Source: CAZWRV01 sp964636325 (lineage in GTDB: Bacteria; Verrucomicrobiota; Lentisphaeria; Victivallales; GWF2-50-93). From it: a stretch of 37,593 nt of DNA. Both the position numbers and the translations under genes were made by a program. Shown piece by piece: positions 26,089-33,077 of this stretch; the first letter of the stretch is position 1, and each line of letters starts with the position of its first letter. The notes under the pieces are model-generated. The model did no database searches and was not told the DNA's origin. It saw only the letters and a program-made list of their open reading frames with translations. Location: positions 1 through 37,593 of the forward strand of contig CAZWRV010000060.1 in the NCBI GenBank assembly GCA_964636325.1, written 5' to 3'.

Positions 26089-26157
26089 GGAAAACGTTTT
26101 TTCCAAAAGCAGTTTGCGCGCCGTAAGGGCGCCTTTTTCCCGCAGGGAAAAACCTAG
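26089..26157 (-). repeat. Composite multi-hairpin dispersed repeat, compact copy after acr3
   Basis: In minus orientation, three hairpins follow one another from the acr3 stop: TTTTTCCC-TGC-GGGAAAAA, GCGCC-loop-GGCGC, and TTTTGGAAAA-AACG-TTTTCCAAAA (10-bp stem, 26085-26108). It matches the two blocks of the 5437-5590 copy and marks the left edge of the arsenic island. It may serve as the acr3 terminator. The upstream region 25955-26088 has only a GCCCCGCGGGGC palindrome (25980-25991). Confidence 0.85.
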
Positions 26158-27344
26158 TGCTTACACTCGAACATCTTCCTTGTCCTTAGGCATATTTTAA
26201 CGAGCATGAGCATGACCGGTACCTCGATGAGGACGCCAACAACTGTTGCCAACGCAGCGCCTGACGAAAGCCCGAAGAGCATCACCGCCGTCGCAATAGC
26301 GACCTCGAAATGGTTAGACGCCCCTATCATCGCCGCCGGAGCGGCGTCCTCGTAGGAGAGCTTCAAGATCCTTGCCCACCAGTAGCCGAGCACGAATATC
26401 AGCATGGTCTGTATGAAGAGCGGTATGGCGATCCAGAGAATTGTGAGCGGATTGCCCATTATAACTTCGCCCTTGAAGCTGAAAAGCAGGACAAGAGTCA
26501 GCAGAAGCGAAAGGATGCAGACCGGCGTAAGGACATGCAGAAACCTCTCCTTGAACCACTGCTCTCCCTTCGCCGAAATTATCCATTTGCGCGAAAAATA
26601 TCCGGCCACAAGCGGCAGGGCGACATATATCCCCACGGACAGAAGAAGAGCCTGCCAAGGAACTGGAAGGCGCCCAACCCCCAGAAGGAATCCGCCCAGC
26701 ACTCCGTAAAGGACAAGCATCGTCAGAGAATTTATCGCAACCATGACGAGCGTCAGCCCGTCGTTTCCGCGCGCCAGGTAGCCCCAGACAAGCACCATGG
26801 CCGTGCATGGGGCGATCCCGAGCAGGATGCATCCTGCGAAATAGCTGCGCCAGAGCGGAACCTGAAGCATCTTGACCCCGTCTTGAAGGATGACAGTTCC
26901 CGCCCCGTGGGTCGCACCTACTGCGAGGTCAAGGCCGAAAGGCATCTTCACAATGTCAACGGCATCCGCCCCTATCAATCCCCGGAACAAAAAACCAAGG
27001 AACAGAATCGCGATGCCATACATTGTGAACGGCTTGATGCACCAGTTGACGAAAAGAGTCAGAAGAACCGGCTTGCCGCTTTTTCCAGCCTTGACCACGG
27101 AGGCGAAATCGATCTTCACCATGATAGGGTACATCATGAAAAAAAGGCATATTGCTATAGGAATCGAAACGACGGGGGCACCATTCACATACAAGGACAT
27201 CGCGTCCAGCTTCATCGCCAGGCCGGGCGCCGCCTTGCCCAGTATTATCCCGCCGATGATGCAGAGCCCCACCCAGAGCGTCAGATAACGCTCGAAGATG
27301 CTGCTCATCCTGCGCTTTTCCGAACAAACCGCTTCGGTCTCCAT
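26154..27344 (-). CDS. acr3: Arsenite efflux transporter, ACR3 family
   Basis: Inner-membrane As(III) extrusion permease with about ten hydrophobic helices, 396 residues. Family signatures: YPIMVKIDF, GIAPCTAMVLVWGYLARGN (with the conserved functional Cys) and GASNHFEVAIA. A loop around residues 115-150 (FGLDLAVGATHGAG region) is longer than in typical ACR3. AAAGGAGG lies about 10 nt before the ATG at 27344. Met13 (27308) is an alternative start. The stop codon TAG is the first element of the dispersed repeat. It is the last gene of the arsR-arsC-arsM operon. Confidence 0.95.
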   Translation of the reverse strand: METEAVCSEKRRMSSIFERYLTLWVGLCIIGGIILGKAAPGLAMKLDAMSLYVNGAPVVSIPIAICLFFMMYPIMVKIDFASVVKAGKSGKPVLLTLFVNWCIKPFTMYGIAILFLGFLFRGLIGADAVDIVKMPFGLDLAVGATHGAGTVILQDGVKMLQVPLWRSYFAGCILLGIAPCTAMVLVWGYLARGNDGLTLVMVAINSLTMLVLYGVLGGFLLGVGRLPVPWQALLLSVGIYVALPLVAGYFSRKWIISAKGEQWFKERFLHVLTPVCILSLLLTLVLLFSFKGEVIMGNPLTILWIAIPLFIQTMLIFVLGYWWARILKLSYEDAAPAAMIGASNHFEVAIATAVMLFGLSSGAALATVVGVLIEVPVMLMLVKICLRTRKMFECKH

Positions 27345-27399
27345 TTGTCTTCTTCCTCCTTTGTATATTCTGCCTCATGGCGCTTGATATTAATCGATA

Positions 27400-27479
27400 T
27401 ACTAATCGTCATCATAATAATATGGACACCGCCGGGATAAACCCGCCGGTGCCTCAATACAATTTCGAGACGATTAGTA
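27400..27479. promoter_or_regulatory. Dyad-rich region between the ferredoxin gene and acr3
   Basis: An 11-bp perfect inverted repeat TACTAATCGTC (27400-27410) and GACGATTAGTA (27469-27479) encloses a 10-bp-stem hairpin (one G-G mismatch; CACCGGCGGG / CCCGGCGGTG on the minus strand, about 27426-27452). A related GATTAATATC motif lies just beyond at about 27387-27396. It could be an operator with attenuator for acr3. I see no strong promoter hexamers. Confidence 0.45.
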
Positions 27480-27484
27480 AGTAA

Positions 27485-27709
27485 TCACCAGCCCATCTTT
27501 CCTTTACCGTTGCATGGCTGGATTATTTCATCGACGGCTCCGTTCGGGCAGATCAATTTGCACTTCATGCAACCCGAACACATATAAAAGTCAATCCATG
27601 GCTTCTGCTCTGCCGATTCCCTGAAAGGCGCATTCATCGAACATCTCTTTTCCACTTCGCAAACCTTGCAGGACTTGCATTTGTTAGAGTCTATGATCGC
27701 CCGTTTCAT
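27485..27709 (-). CDS. Small two-cluster ferredoxin-like protein
   Basis: 74-residue cytoplasmic electron carrier with eight cysteines in two groups: C11, C14, C17, C23 and C44, C47, C50, C54 followed by Pro. The second group is a classical [4Fe-4S] motif. The first has a CxxCxxCx5C spacing that departs from CxxCxxCx3CP, so cluster 1 may differ. Its ATG overlaps the stop of the upstream Fe-S gene (ATGA), so the pair is translationally coupled and probably works together. Electron partner unknown. Confidence 0.85.
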   Translation of the reverse strand: MKRAIIDSNKCKSCKVCEVEKRCSMNAPFRESAEQKPWIDFYMCSGCMKCKLICPNGAVDEIIQPCNGKGKMGW

Positions 27710-28527
27710 TGATATTCGTTTCCGTCCACATGTTCAGAAATACCGAGTCCCGCGCATATCGCCATCAGCGGCTCCTTGAGGTCGCCGTGCTCTCCTTCGA
27801 ATATCGGCCTGCACTGGCTCGGATGGGCCTCTCCGCGCCAGAGGAACATCGCGAACGCCATGCAGGTCTTCTGCCCGCAAAGCCTGCAGTTCGTCCCGGG
27901 AAGCCGCTTGTAGATTTCAAGAGCCGGAGGTTTTTGACGGAGTTCGTAGGACGGCTGGATCTGCGAACGCCTGCTCCATATCTCGTTGACCATGCATCTG
28001 ATTTTCTCAAGGAGTCTCCATGTGTCAACGATGTCGTCGGTCTTCGCCAGAGTAATCCTGTGCCCATAAAGAGAAATCATCCTATAGCCGTCCATGAATG
28101 TGAAGGTCTTTGTCTCGTGCGTGTAGGTTCCGGACGGCATCTCCGCGTTGAGATATGGGAAAGAGTCCTCGATATTCGAAGCCGTGTGGACAATCAGGCG
28201 CAGCTTCTTGTAGTCCGCCACGCATGGGGCAAGAACCATGATCGCGCATCCCGTAAAAATACCGTCTTTGAAGGAGGCCGGTTCCTCCTCCGGTATTTTC
28301 CCACTGGCTGGACGATAATCCACCCAGCCGCTGGCTATGAAGTCTATTCTCTTCCTGTCGGAGAGAAGTCGCACGTCTTCCGCCTCTACGACCAATGCCG
28401 GAACCCCGACCTTGGAATAAGCACGGCCCGGCGAAATGACCTCATGTGAAATCCCGAGGCTTTTGAATACCGCGACAGCCTTGTCGAACTCTTCCGCCTT
28501 AGGAAATGTGGTCAGCAGCTTCTCCAT
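27706..28527 (-). CDS. DUF3343-like/Fe-S domain protein of the ars operon
   Basis: 273 residues in three parts. Residues 1-55 resemble the small DUF3343 putative Se/S-carrier fold (TFPKAEEFDKAVAVFKSLGI). Residues about 88-188 form a conserved-looking domain with CAIMVLAPC and KTFTFMDGYRMISLYGHRIT segments. Residues about 206-242 are a four-Cys [4Fe-4S] domain (LPGTNC214, C217, C222, C239), as in the corrinoid Fe-S protein family PF04060. It lies 3 bp after arsM and overlaps the ferredoxin gene. No arsenic function is established that I know of; electron or sulfur/metal transfer is inference. Confidence 0.72.
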   Translation of the reverse strand: MEKLLTTFPKAEEFDKAVAVFKSLGISHEVISPGRAYSKVGVPALVVEAEDVRLLSDRKRIDFIASGWVDYRPASGKIPEEEPASFKDGIFTGCAIMVLAPCVADYKKLRLIVHTASNIEDSFPYLNAEMPSGTYTHETKTFTFMDGYRMISLYGHRITLAKTDDIVDTWRLLEKIRCMVNEIWSRRSQIQPSYELRQKPPALEIYKRLPGTNCRLCGQKTCMAFAMFLWRGEAHPSQCRPIFEGEHGDLKEPLMAICAGLGISEHVDGNEYQ

Positions 28528-28530
28528 GAT

Positions 28531-29373
28531 TCATCGCTTCTCCGCATGGACATAAAGGCTTGTCACGTACTCGCTGAGCTTTTTCCCCTTGGGGAGCTTC
28601 TCGGTGACAGCCTTGTAAAGCGGGTCGTTCCATTCCGACATCTTTTCAATGTAGTCCGGCTTCAAGTCCATCTTTATGTTCTTGAGGCCGGCCTTCTTCA
28701 CCATCTTTTCCGTGTCCGAGACGAGGACTGCGCCGGCGACGCATCCGACAAGCGCTTCGACGGACTTCATCACCGAGGCCGGCAGAGGTTTGAGAAGCGC
28801 CAGATCCGAGACGGCAACGCGTCCGCCCGGCTTAAGTATCCTGGCTATCTCGTTCCATACCTGCTGCTTCTCCGGTGAAAGATTGATGACGCAGTTCGAG
28901 ATCACGACGTCGGCGCTGGCGTCCGGCAGCGGGAGATGCTCAATCTCCCCGAGACGGAACTCCACGTTGTCAAGGCCTGTCCGCTCCCGGAATTTCACCG
29001 CGTTCTTCCTGGCTTTCGAGATCATGTCGGGCGTCATGTCGACGCCGATGGACCTGCCCCTTTTCCCCACCTTCTCGGCGGCGATGAAGACGTCGAAGCC
29101 TCCGCCGCTGCCGAGGTCGACGACCACTTCGCCCGGCCTGAGCGACGCGACCGCCGTGGGATTCCCGCATGAGAGCCCCATGTTCGCCCCTTCAGGCAGC
29201 TCCTTCAGCTCCTTTCCGCTGTAGCCGATCGTCTCCGCGAATCTCGCAGGATCGAAATCCTTCTTCTTGACGGCGCCGCAGCAGCAGAGATCCCCGCTCT
29301 TTGCGATCTTCGCATACGACTCGCGGACCTTCTCTCTTACCGAATCCTTGCCTGCCGGACAACATCCTTTCAC
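28531..29373 (-). CDS. arsM: Arsenite S-adenosylmethionine methyltransferase
   Basis: Methylates As(III) stepwise with SAM to methyl- and dimethylarsenicals. The family's three functional cysteines are in place: Cys69 (GLSCGNP), Cys161 (SNCVINLSPEKQ) and Cys211 (GCVAGA). SAM motif DLGSGGGFD at 86-94 and IGVDMTPDMI at 109-118. N-terminal cysteines (4, 5, 30-32) add more metal ligands. The start is GTG 29373: GGAGGG precedes it and it overlaps the upstream stop (GTGA). An ATG at 29493 would lie inside the neighbour gene. 280 residues, normal length. Confidence 0.96.
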   Translation of the reverse strand: MKGCCPAGKDSVREKVRESYAKIAKSGDLCCCGAVKKKDFDPARFAETIGYSGKELKELPEGANMGLSCGNPTAVASLRPGEVVVDLGSGGGFDVFIAAEKVGKRGRSIGVDMTPDMISKARKNAVKFRERTGLDNVEFRLGEIEHLPLPDASADVVISNCVINLSPEKQQVWNEIARILKPGGRVAVSDLALLKPLPASVMKSVEALVGCVAGAVLVSDTEKMVKKAGLKNIKMDLKPDYIEKMSEWNDPLYKAVTEKLPKGKKLSEYVTSLYVHAEKR

Positions 29374-30002
29374 TTGAGCCCTCCGTTCTTTCTGGCGAAC
29401 ATGATAAACACCGGGTATTCTCTTTCGTTCTTCCGTATCGTGTAGACGATCGCGTGCGCCTCCGCCTTCAGCCCGGCTGAAGAAATCAGACATCCCAGCT
29501 CCTCGGGATCAAACCCCCTGTGATGGGCTGCCATATCGGCATGAAAAGAACCATCCTCCTTTATAAGATCTGCAGCGACAAACCATCCGCCGGACGCAAG
29601 CATGGCCGACAATTTCCGCACGACAGTTTCAATGTCTCTTATATGGTGCAGTGCCATCGACAGGATGATCATGTCGAACTTCTCATCGAGCGGAGCTTGA
29701 TTTTCCAGATCGAGAAATAATGGAGAGACGTTTTTCAAGGCGGCCACGGCCGCTTTCCGGCGCACCTGTTCAAGCATGCCTTCGGAACTGTCCGCCGCGA
29801 CGATTCTGTGCGACTTTCCCGCAAGCATTGCGCTGAGAGCGCCGGTTCCGCACCCATAGTCAAGAACCGACCACTCGGGCTTGAATGGAATCCCCTTCAA
29901 TACGGCGTCAGCCACGGCCTTCGTCAGCTCCCGACGCACAGGATTGTCATCCCACTCCGCCGCCACTGCATCAAACTGGCTCTTTGTCATATTTGTATTC
30001 AT
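29370..30002 (-). CDS. Class I SAM-dependent methyltransferase (second methylase of the operon)
   Basis: 210-residue Rossmann methyltransferase: VLDYGCGTGALS (46-57) binds SAM, AADSSEGM is the acidic strand 2 end, and FDMIILSMALHHI motif IV. It lacks the ArsM cysteines, so it should not bind arsenite the same way. ATG overlaps the arsC stop and its own stop overlaps arsM's GTG, giving a tightly coupled arsC-MT-arsM block. The substrate could be a thiol, an arsenical or a quinone-like molecule; unknown. Confidence 0.85.
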   Translation of the reverse strand: MNTNMTKSQFDAVAAEWDDNPVRRELTKAVADAVLKGIPFKPEWSVLDYGCGTGALSAMLAGKSHRIVAADSSEGMLEQVRRKAAVAALKNVSPLFLDLENQAPLDEKFDMIILSMALHHIRDIETVVRKLSAMLASGGWFVAADLIKEDGSFHADMAAHHRGFDPEELGCLISSAGLKAEAHAIVYTIRKNEREYPVFIMFARKNGGLK

Positions 30003-30442
30003 GCTGTCAATCCAGTTATTCTGTCCAAATCTCTTTCAACAAAACGCTTTATCTCATCCCTGACCTTCCTGTAGCAGTCAAGCCTTTCCTCTTCAGTTCC
30101 TGCGGATTTCGCAAGCTGCGGAGGATCGTCGAAGCCGACATGAATCACCTTGGCCTTGCCGGGAAACAGGGGGCAGTTCTCGTTCGCGTGCCCGCAGACG
30201 GTTATGACATAGTCGAACTCAATATCCTTCAGCTCGTCGACATGCTTTGAACGGTGCTTTGAAATATCGACCCCTGCCTCGGCCATGACTTTCACGGCAT
30301 CCGGATTGAGCCCGTGCGTCTCGATGCCTGCCGAATATACGTCGACATGATCCCCCTTGAGAGCCCTGCACCAGCCCTCCGCCATCTGGCTCCGGCAGGA
30401 GTTGCCGGTACAGAGGAAAAGTATTTTCAGCTTTCTTATCAT
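29999..30442 (-). CDS. arsC: Arsenate reductase, thioredoxin-coupled (LMW-PTP fold)
   Basis: Reduces As(V) to As(III) for efflux or methylation. 147 residues with the Staphylococcus aureus-type triad: Cys11 in the P-loop LCTGNSCRS, Cys83 and Cys90 in VCGHANENCP. The DDPP motif supplies the general acid. Electrons come from thioredoxin, for which the small redox protein at 34742-34975 is a possible local partner. It follows the AhpD-like gene by 12 bp. Confidence 0.96.
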   Translation of the reverse strand: MIRKLKILFLCTGNSCRSQMAEGWCRALKGDHVDVYSAGIETHGLNPDAVKVMAEAGVDISKHRSKHVDELKDIEFDYVITVCGHANENCPLFPGKAKVIHVGFDDPPQLAKSAGTEEERLDCYRKVRDEIKRFVERDLDRITGLTA

Positions 30443-30454
30443 CCTGCGCGCCCG

Positions 30455-30757
30455 TTATCCACAGCAGTCGGATGCTTCAGACTCGCAGCAGCACGGAGCG
30501 GCTGCGACTCTTTTGACCTTGACGTCCCTGAGATATTTCCTAGCAAGCTTCTTTACCGACTGGTCCGGGGCGTCCTTGACCATTTCAGCAACTGCAACCG
30601 CTTTGGCAATGGCTTCTTTTGAGATACCGAGTTTCTGCGCCTGGGCGAAGTGATACTTGAAGCATGGCTCGCAGTTTGATGCGATTGAAGCGCCTATGGC
30701 TACAAGTTCGACAACTTGCGGCGTGACTTCTGCTGTCTTTCCGGATTTACTTATCAT
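30455..30757 (-). CDS. AhpD/carboxymuconolactone decarboxylase-like protein with Cys-rich tail
   Basis: 100 residues, single all-helical AhpD-type domain with the redox motif Cys29-x2-Cys32 and His36 (SNCEPCFKYH). The C-terminal 12 residues carry five cysteines (89-91, 98, 99), suited to binding As(III) or a metal. ATG 30757 overlaps the end of arsR by 11 bp. The longer frame from 30820 would be mostly inside arsR. Such proteins recur in ars operons. A disulfide reductase or arsenic-sequestering role is inference. Confidence 0.85.
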   Translation of the reverse strand: MISKSGKTAEVTPQVVELVAIGASIASNCEPCFKYHFAQAQKLGISKEAIAKAVAVAEMVKDAPDQSVKKLARKYLRDVKVKRVAAAPCCCESEASDCCG

Positions 30758-31148
30758 TGCCGGTCGTCCTTTTGGTTTTACAGGATGTCCTGCCGTTCTG
30801 TTTCTTGCATATATCTTCAAGATTCATTTTCAGTATCATGCGGAGTTGTTTTCTGTCATCCCTAATTTTCTCATCGTCTTTTAGGGATGAGCATAGCCAA
30901 TCAATAGCCTTCCTGACTTCTGTGGCCGGACTCTTTGGAAGGCTGTAGTGCATCCAGAGCCCATCCTTGCGCGATTCGACAAGCCTGGCATTCTTCAGTA
31001 TGGACATGTGCTTCGAGACCGTAGAAGGAGCAAGCCCGAGCAATTCAATGAGCTGGCATACGCAAAGCTCCCTACCCTTTAGAACCATAAGCACCCTAAC
31101 TCTGTTCTGGTCGGCGAGCGCCTTTGTAATGTTCATGAATTCAAGCAT
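30747..31148 (-). CDS. arsR: ArsR-family As(III)-responsive repressor (operon 1)
   Basis: 133-residue winged-helix repressor. ELCVCQL gives the As(III)-binding pair Cys29/Cys31 in the recognition-helix region, followed by PSTVSKHMSILKNARLV. A basic tail with two more cysteines (114, 123) follows. ATG 31148 has AGGTGA 5-6 nt upstream. An in-frame ATG at 31211 would start within the promoter. Leads the operon that ends with acr3; a dyad at 31161-31186 overlaps its -10 element. Confidence 0.93.
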   Translation of the reverse strand: MLEFMNITKALADQNRVRVLMVLKGRELCVCQLIELLGLAPSTVSKHMSILKNARLVESRKDGLWMHYSLPKSPATEVRKAIDWLCSSLKDDEKIRDDRKQLRMILKMNLEDICKKQNGRTSCKTKRTTGNDK

Positions 31149-31160
31149 TGTGTCACCTAA

Positions 31161-31211
31161 TATAATTCGCCATATAACGAAATATAATAATGCTGGCACT
31201 AACGATGTCAA
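31161..31211 (-). promoter_or_regulatory. arsR operon 1 promoter with overlapping operator
   Basis: Minus-strand TTGACA (31206-31211) and TATTAT (31184-31189) with a 16-bp spacer. An inverted repeat with 9-bp arms, TATATTTCG and CGAATTATA (31178-31186 and 31161-31169, one mismatch), starts at the -10 and covers the predicted start site. This is the expected placement for an ArsR operator (inference). Confidence 0.65.
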
Positions 31212-31274
31212 GGAGCGTCGAAATATATTATTGGTTTTCTTTTAGAATTAGCAATATGACGGATTGCGTGCGGA

Positions 31275-31607
31275 TCAACCGGATGTCATTGAAACAGATA
31301 TATTGGCAGGCAGGGCGAGTCCGGCTGCAACCTGCATGGACTTGAAAAAGGCGACAGGCACGACGCAACCTGCGCAGCAACCTTTCAGTGTTTCACGCGT
31401 CTTTGAAATGATCACGCTCTCTCCCTCGGGGCTGATCTCCTGGTAGGCGTCGACAGGCCCGGCCTCGCCTATCGCCCTGGCCAAGGCCTCGATCTTCCCG
31501 CACGGGGATTCGGCAGCGAACTCCACATTCTGGCCGTCCTGGCATTTCGCTTCCAGGCTTGTCGTGAAGCCGCATATCCCGGCATTGACGGTCACTTTTA
31601 CATTCAT
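31275..31607 (-). CDS. Small Cys-rich DUF6951-type protein
   Basis: 110 residues, soluble, cysteines at 12, 22, 36 and a GCCAGC group (77, 78, 81). It matches the small conserved protein currently called DUF6951 as far as I can recall, not an enzyme family. It follows the arsG gene in the same direction after a 150-bp gap and is the last gene of operon 2. Possible roles are arsenic or metal binding, or redox, but there is no direct evidence. The ribosome site is weak. Confidence 0.7.
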   Translation of the reverse strand: MNVKVTVNAGICGFTTSLEAKCQDGQNVEFAAESPCGKIEALARAIGEAGPVDAYQEISPEGESVIISKTRETLKGCCAGCVVPVAFFKSMQVAAGLALPANISVSMTSG

Positions 31608-31757
31608 ACGTCTGCTATCCCTTTAATTTAAGGCTTTCTTGCTTACGGGAAAATGATCGTGTTGAAATACCGACTCCAAGAAGGTATTTCAGATTCAGAT
31701 TTCCGGCGCCCCGCGATGACAAAGCTATAATAGTATCTCCTACTGCATTTAGCCACT

Positions 31758-32465
31758 TCAGGGGGGCGGGACAAGAAATCTGAAATTGATTCCGTATATA
31801 TGGCTTATGCAGTAGTAGATCCCGGCAAGGATGAAGATTGCTCCCGCGGTCCGGCGCACCCACAGCTCGATCTGCGTCAGGCGGTCGAATGCCTTGCCTA
31901 GCATTTCTCCGCCGAACGCGATTATGAATGCGAACACGATGACGGGCAGTGCGGTTCCCGCTCCGTAGATGAGCGGCAGGACTAACTGGGACGAGCTCTT
32001 GATCGCCAGCGGGATCAGCGCGCCGAAGAAGAGGCCCGCGGAAACGGGGCAGAACGAGAGGGCGAAAATCACTCCGAGCGGGAACGCGAAGTAAAGCCCG
32101 CCCTTGGACGCCTTCTCATGCACTCTTTCTCCGCCGATATTGAAGGAAATCCTCTGCCCTATCATCCCCAGCAGTATCATTCCCAGGATTATCAGTACAG
32201 GCCCCAATATCTCGTTAAGATATTTCTGCAGGAATCGGGAGGTTTCGCCTGCAGCCAGGAGCCCGGCCGTTATCAGGACTCCAAGAAATATGTAGGCTGC
32301 CGTCCGTCCGGCAGTGTAAAGAAGCCCGGTAACGAGCACTCCTCCGCGGTTTCCTATCTGGCGGCTGATGAAAGATATTGCCGCAATGTTTGTGGCGAGC
32401 GGGCACGGGCTTATCGCCGTGAACACCCCAAGCCACAACGCGGATAATATCGCGATCCATGTCAT
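31758..32465 (-). CDS. arsG: ArsG-family membrane protein (aromatic arsenical efflux/CcdA-like fold)
   Basis: Six-helix inner-membrane protein of 235 residues. Cys21 in SPCPLATN and Cys139 in SFCPVSAG are placed as in CcdA/DsbD transmembrane domains. Family members in ArsEFG systems are described as efflux permeases for trivalent aromatic aminoarsenicals. The cysteine pair also allows a role in moving reducing power across the membrane. CAGGAG precedes the ATG by 6 nt. It is separated from arsF by a structured 104-bp element. Confidence 0.85.
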   Translation of the reverse strand: MTWIAILSALWLGVFTAISPCPLATNIAAISFISRQIGNRGGVLVTGLLYTAGRTAAYIFLGVLITAGLLAAGETSRFLQKYLNEILGPVLIILGMILLGMIGQRISFNIGGERVHEKASKGGLYFAFPLGVIFALSFCPVSAGLFFGALIPLAIKSSSQLVLPLIYGAGTALPVIVFAFIIAFGGEMLGKAFDRLTQIELWVRRTAGAIFILAGIYYCISHIYGINFRFLVPPP

Positions 32466-32488
32466 TTCATACTCCTGAAACTCGCCTT

Positions 32489-32592
32489 AAGTACGTCGCA
32501 CGATCCGAGTGCGACCTAAAAGCCGAGCTGGGGCTCGGCGTTCCCAGGAATGCCGCTTCCCGAGGCGTCTGCGCGCCCGGGACGGCGTACTT
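32489..32592. repeat. Multi-hairpin element between arsF and arsG
   Basis: Bounded by AAGTACG (32489-32495) and CGTACTT (32586-32592). Inside, GTCGCAC / GTGCGAC (32495-32501, 32509-32515) and GCCGAGC / GCTCGGC (32522-32528, 32533-32539) form perfect 7-bp stems. On the minus strand the second stem is followed by TTTT, so it could partly terminate or stabilise the transcript between arsF and arsG. No coding frame. Confidence 0.8.
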
Positions 32593-32598
32593 CCCAAG

Positions 32599-33066
32599 TC
32601 AAAGCTTCCCCAGCATCCCCCGGAAATTCCTCTCCAAGTATGAATCGAAAGACTTGGGGTCTTCGAGCAATGTCCAGACATCGTCCAGCCTTTCATATTC
32701 AACGACCTTCTCTCCGTCCATGAGGGCTGCGATTACGCCGCTCGTTGTCACATCGAATTTCTCGGCAAAGGAGTCATTTTCCTGGAAGTTGACGACCTGC
32801 CATTCAATACGGCCGTCGGCAAGCTCCTTGCTGAACTTGGATTCCAGAAGCTCATGTGTCTTTTTCTCGATGCTGTTGCATGTCTCGCAGCGGACTGTCG
32901 CATGCGTGTAATACACGATCAGATGTCGTACTGATTTCGCATTGCCGGGCGAAGCGTCCGGCCTGCCGACAGACCGCATTGCCGTATTCCTGCCTAGCGC
33001 ATATCCTATCGATATCAGCACAAATGCAAGGAGAAGATCAGTTGTGATTTTCTTCCAACGCTCCAT
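32599..33066 (-). CDS. arsF: ArsF-family membrane-anchored thioredoxin-like protein
   Basis: 155 residues: one N-terminal membrane anchor (about 8-25), then a thioredoxin-like domain outside the membrane with Cys60-x2-Cys63 (RCETCNS) and VYYTHATVRC strand. It matches proteins named nitrophenyl compound nitroreductase subunit ArsF in ArsEFG operons, reported to act with ArsE on nitroaromatic arsenicals. No flavin-binding nitroreductase motif is visible, so its chemistry should be thiol-based. It lies 11 bp after the fusion gene. Confidence 0.87.
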   Translation of the reverse strand: MERWKKITTDLLLAFVLISIGYALGRNTAMRSVGRPDASPGNAKSVRHLIVYYTHATVRCETCNSIEKKTHELLESKFSKELADGRIEWQVVNFQENDSFAEKFDVTTSGVIAALMDGEKVVEYERLDDVWTLLEDPKSFDSYLERNFRGMLGKL

Positions 33067-33077
33067 GGCATGCCGTA

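Noticed and set aside
26310..27440. 376-codon plus frame opposite acr3
   Set aside because: Charged shadow translation without domains; acr3 is unmistakable on the minus strand.
28531..29493. ArsM starting at ATG 29493
   Set aside because: It would overlap 123 bases of the upstream methyltransferase. GTG 29373 has GGAGGG and a 4-bp stop overlap.
32599..33066. ArsF as a flavin nitroreductase
   Set aside because: No FMN-binding nitroreductase motifs; the domain is thioredoxin-like with a CxxC. The name reflects an operon function only.
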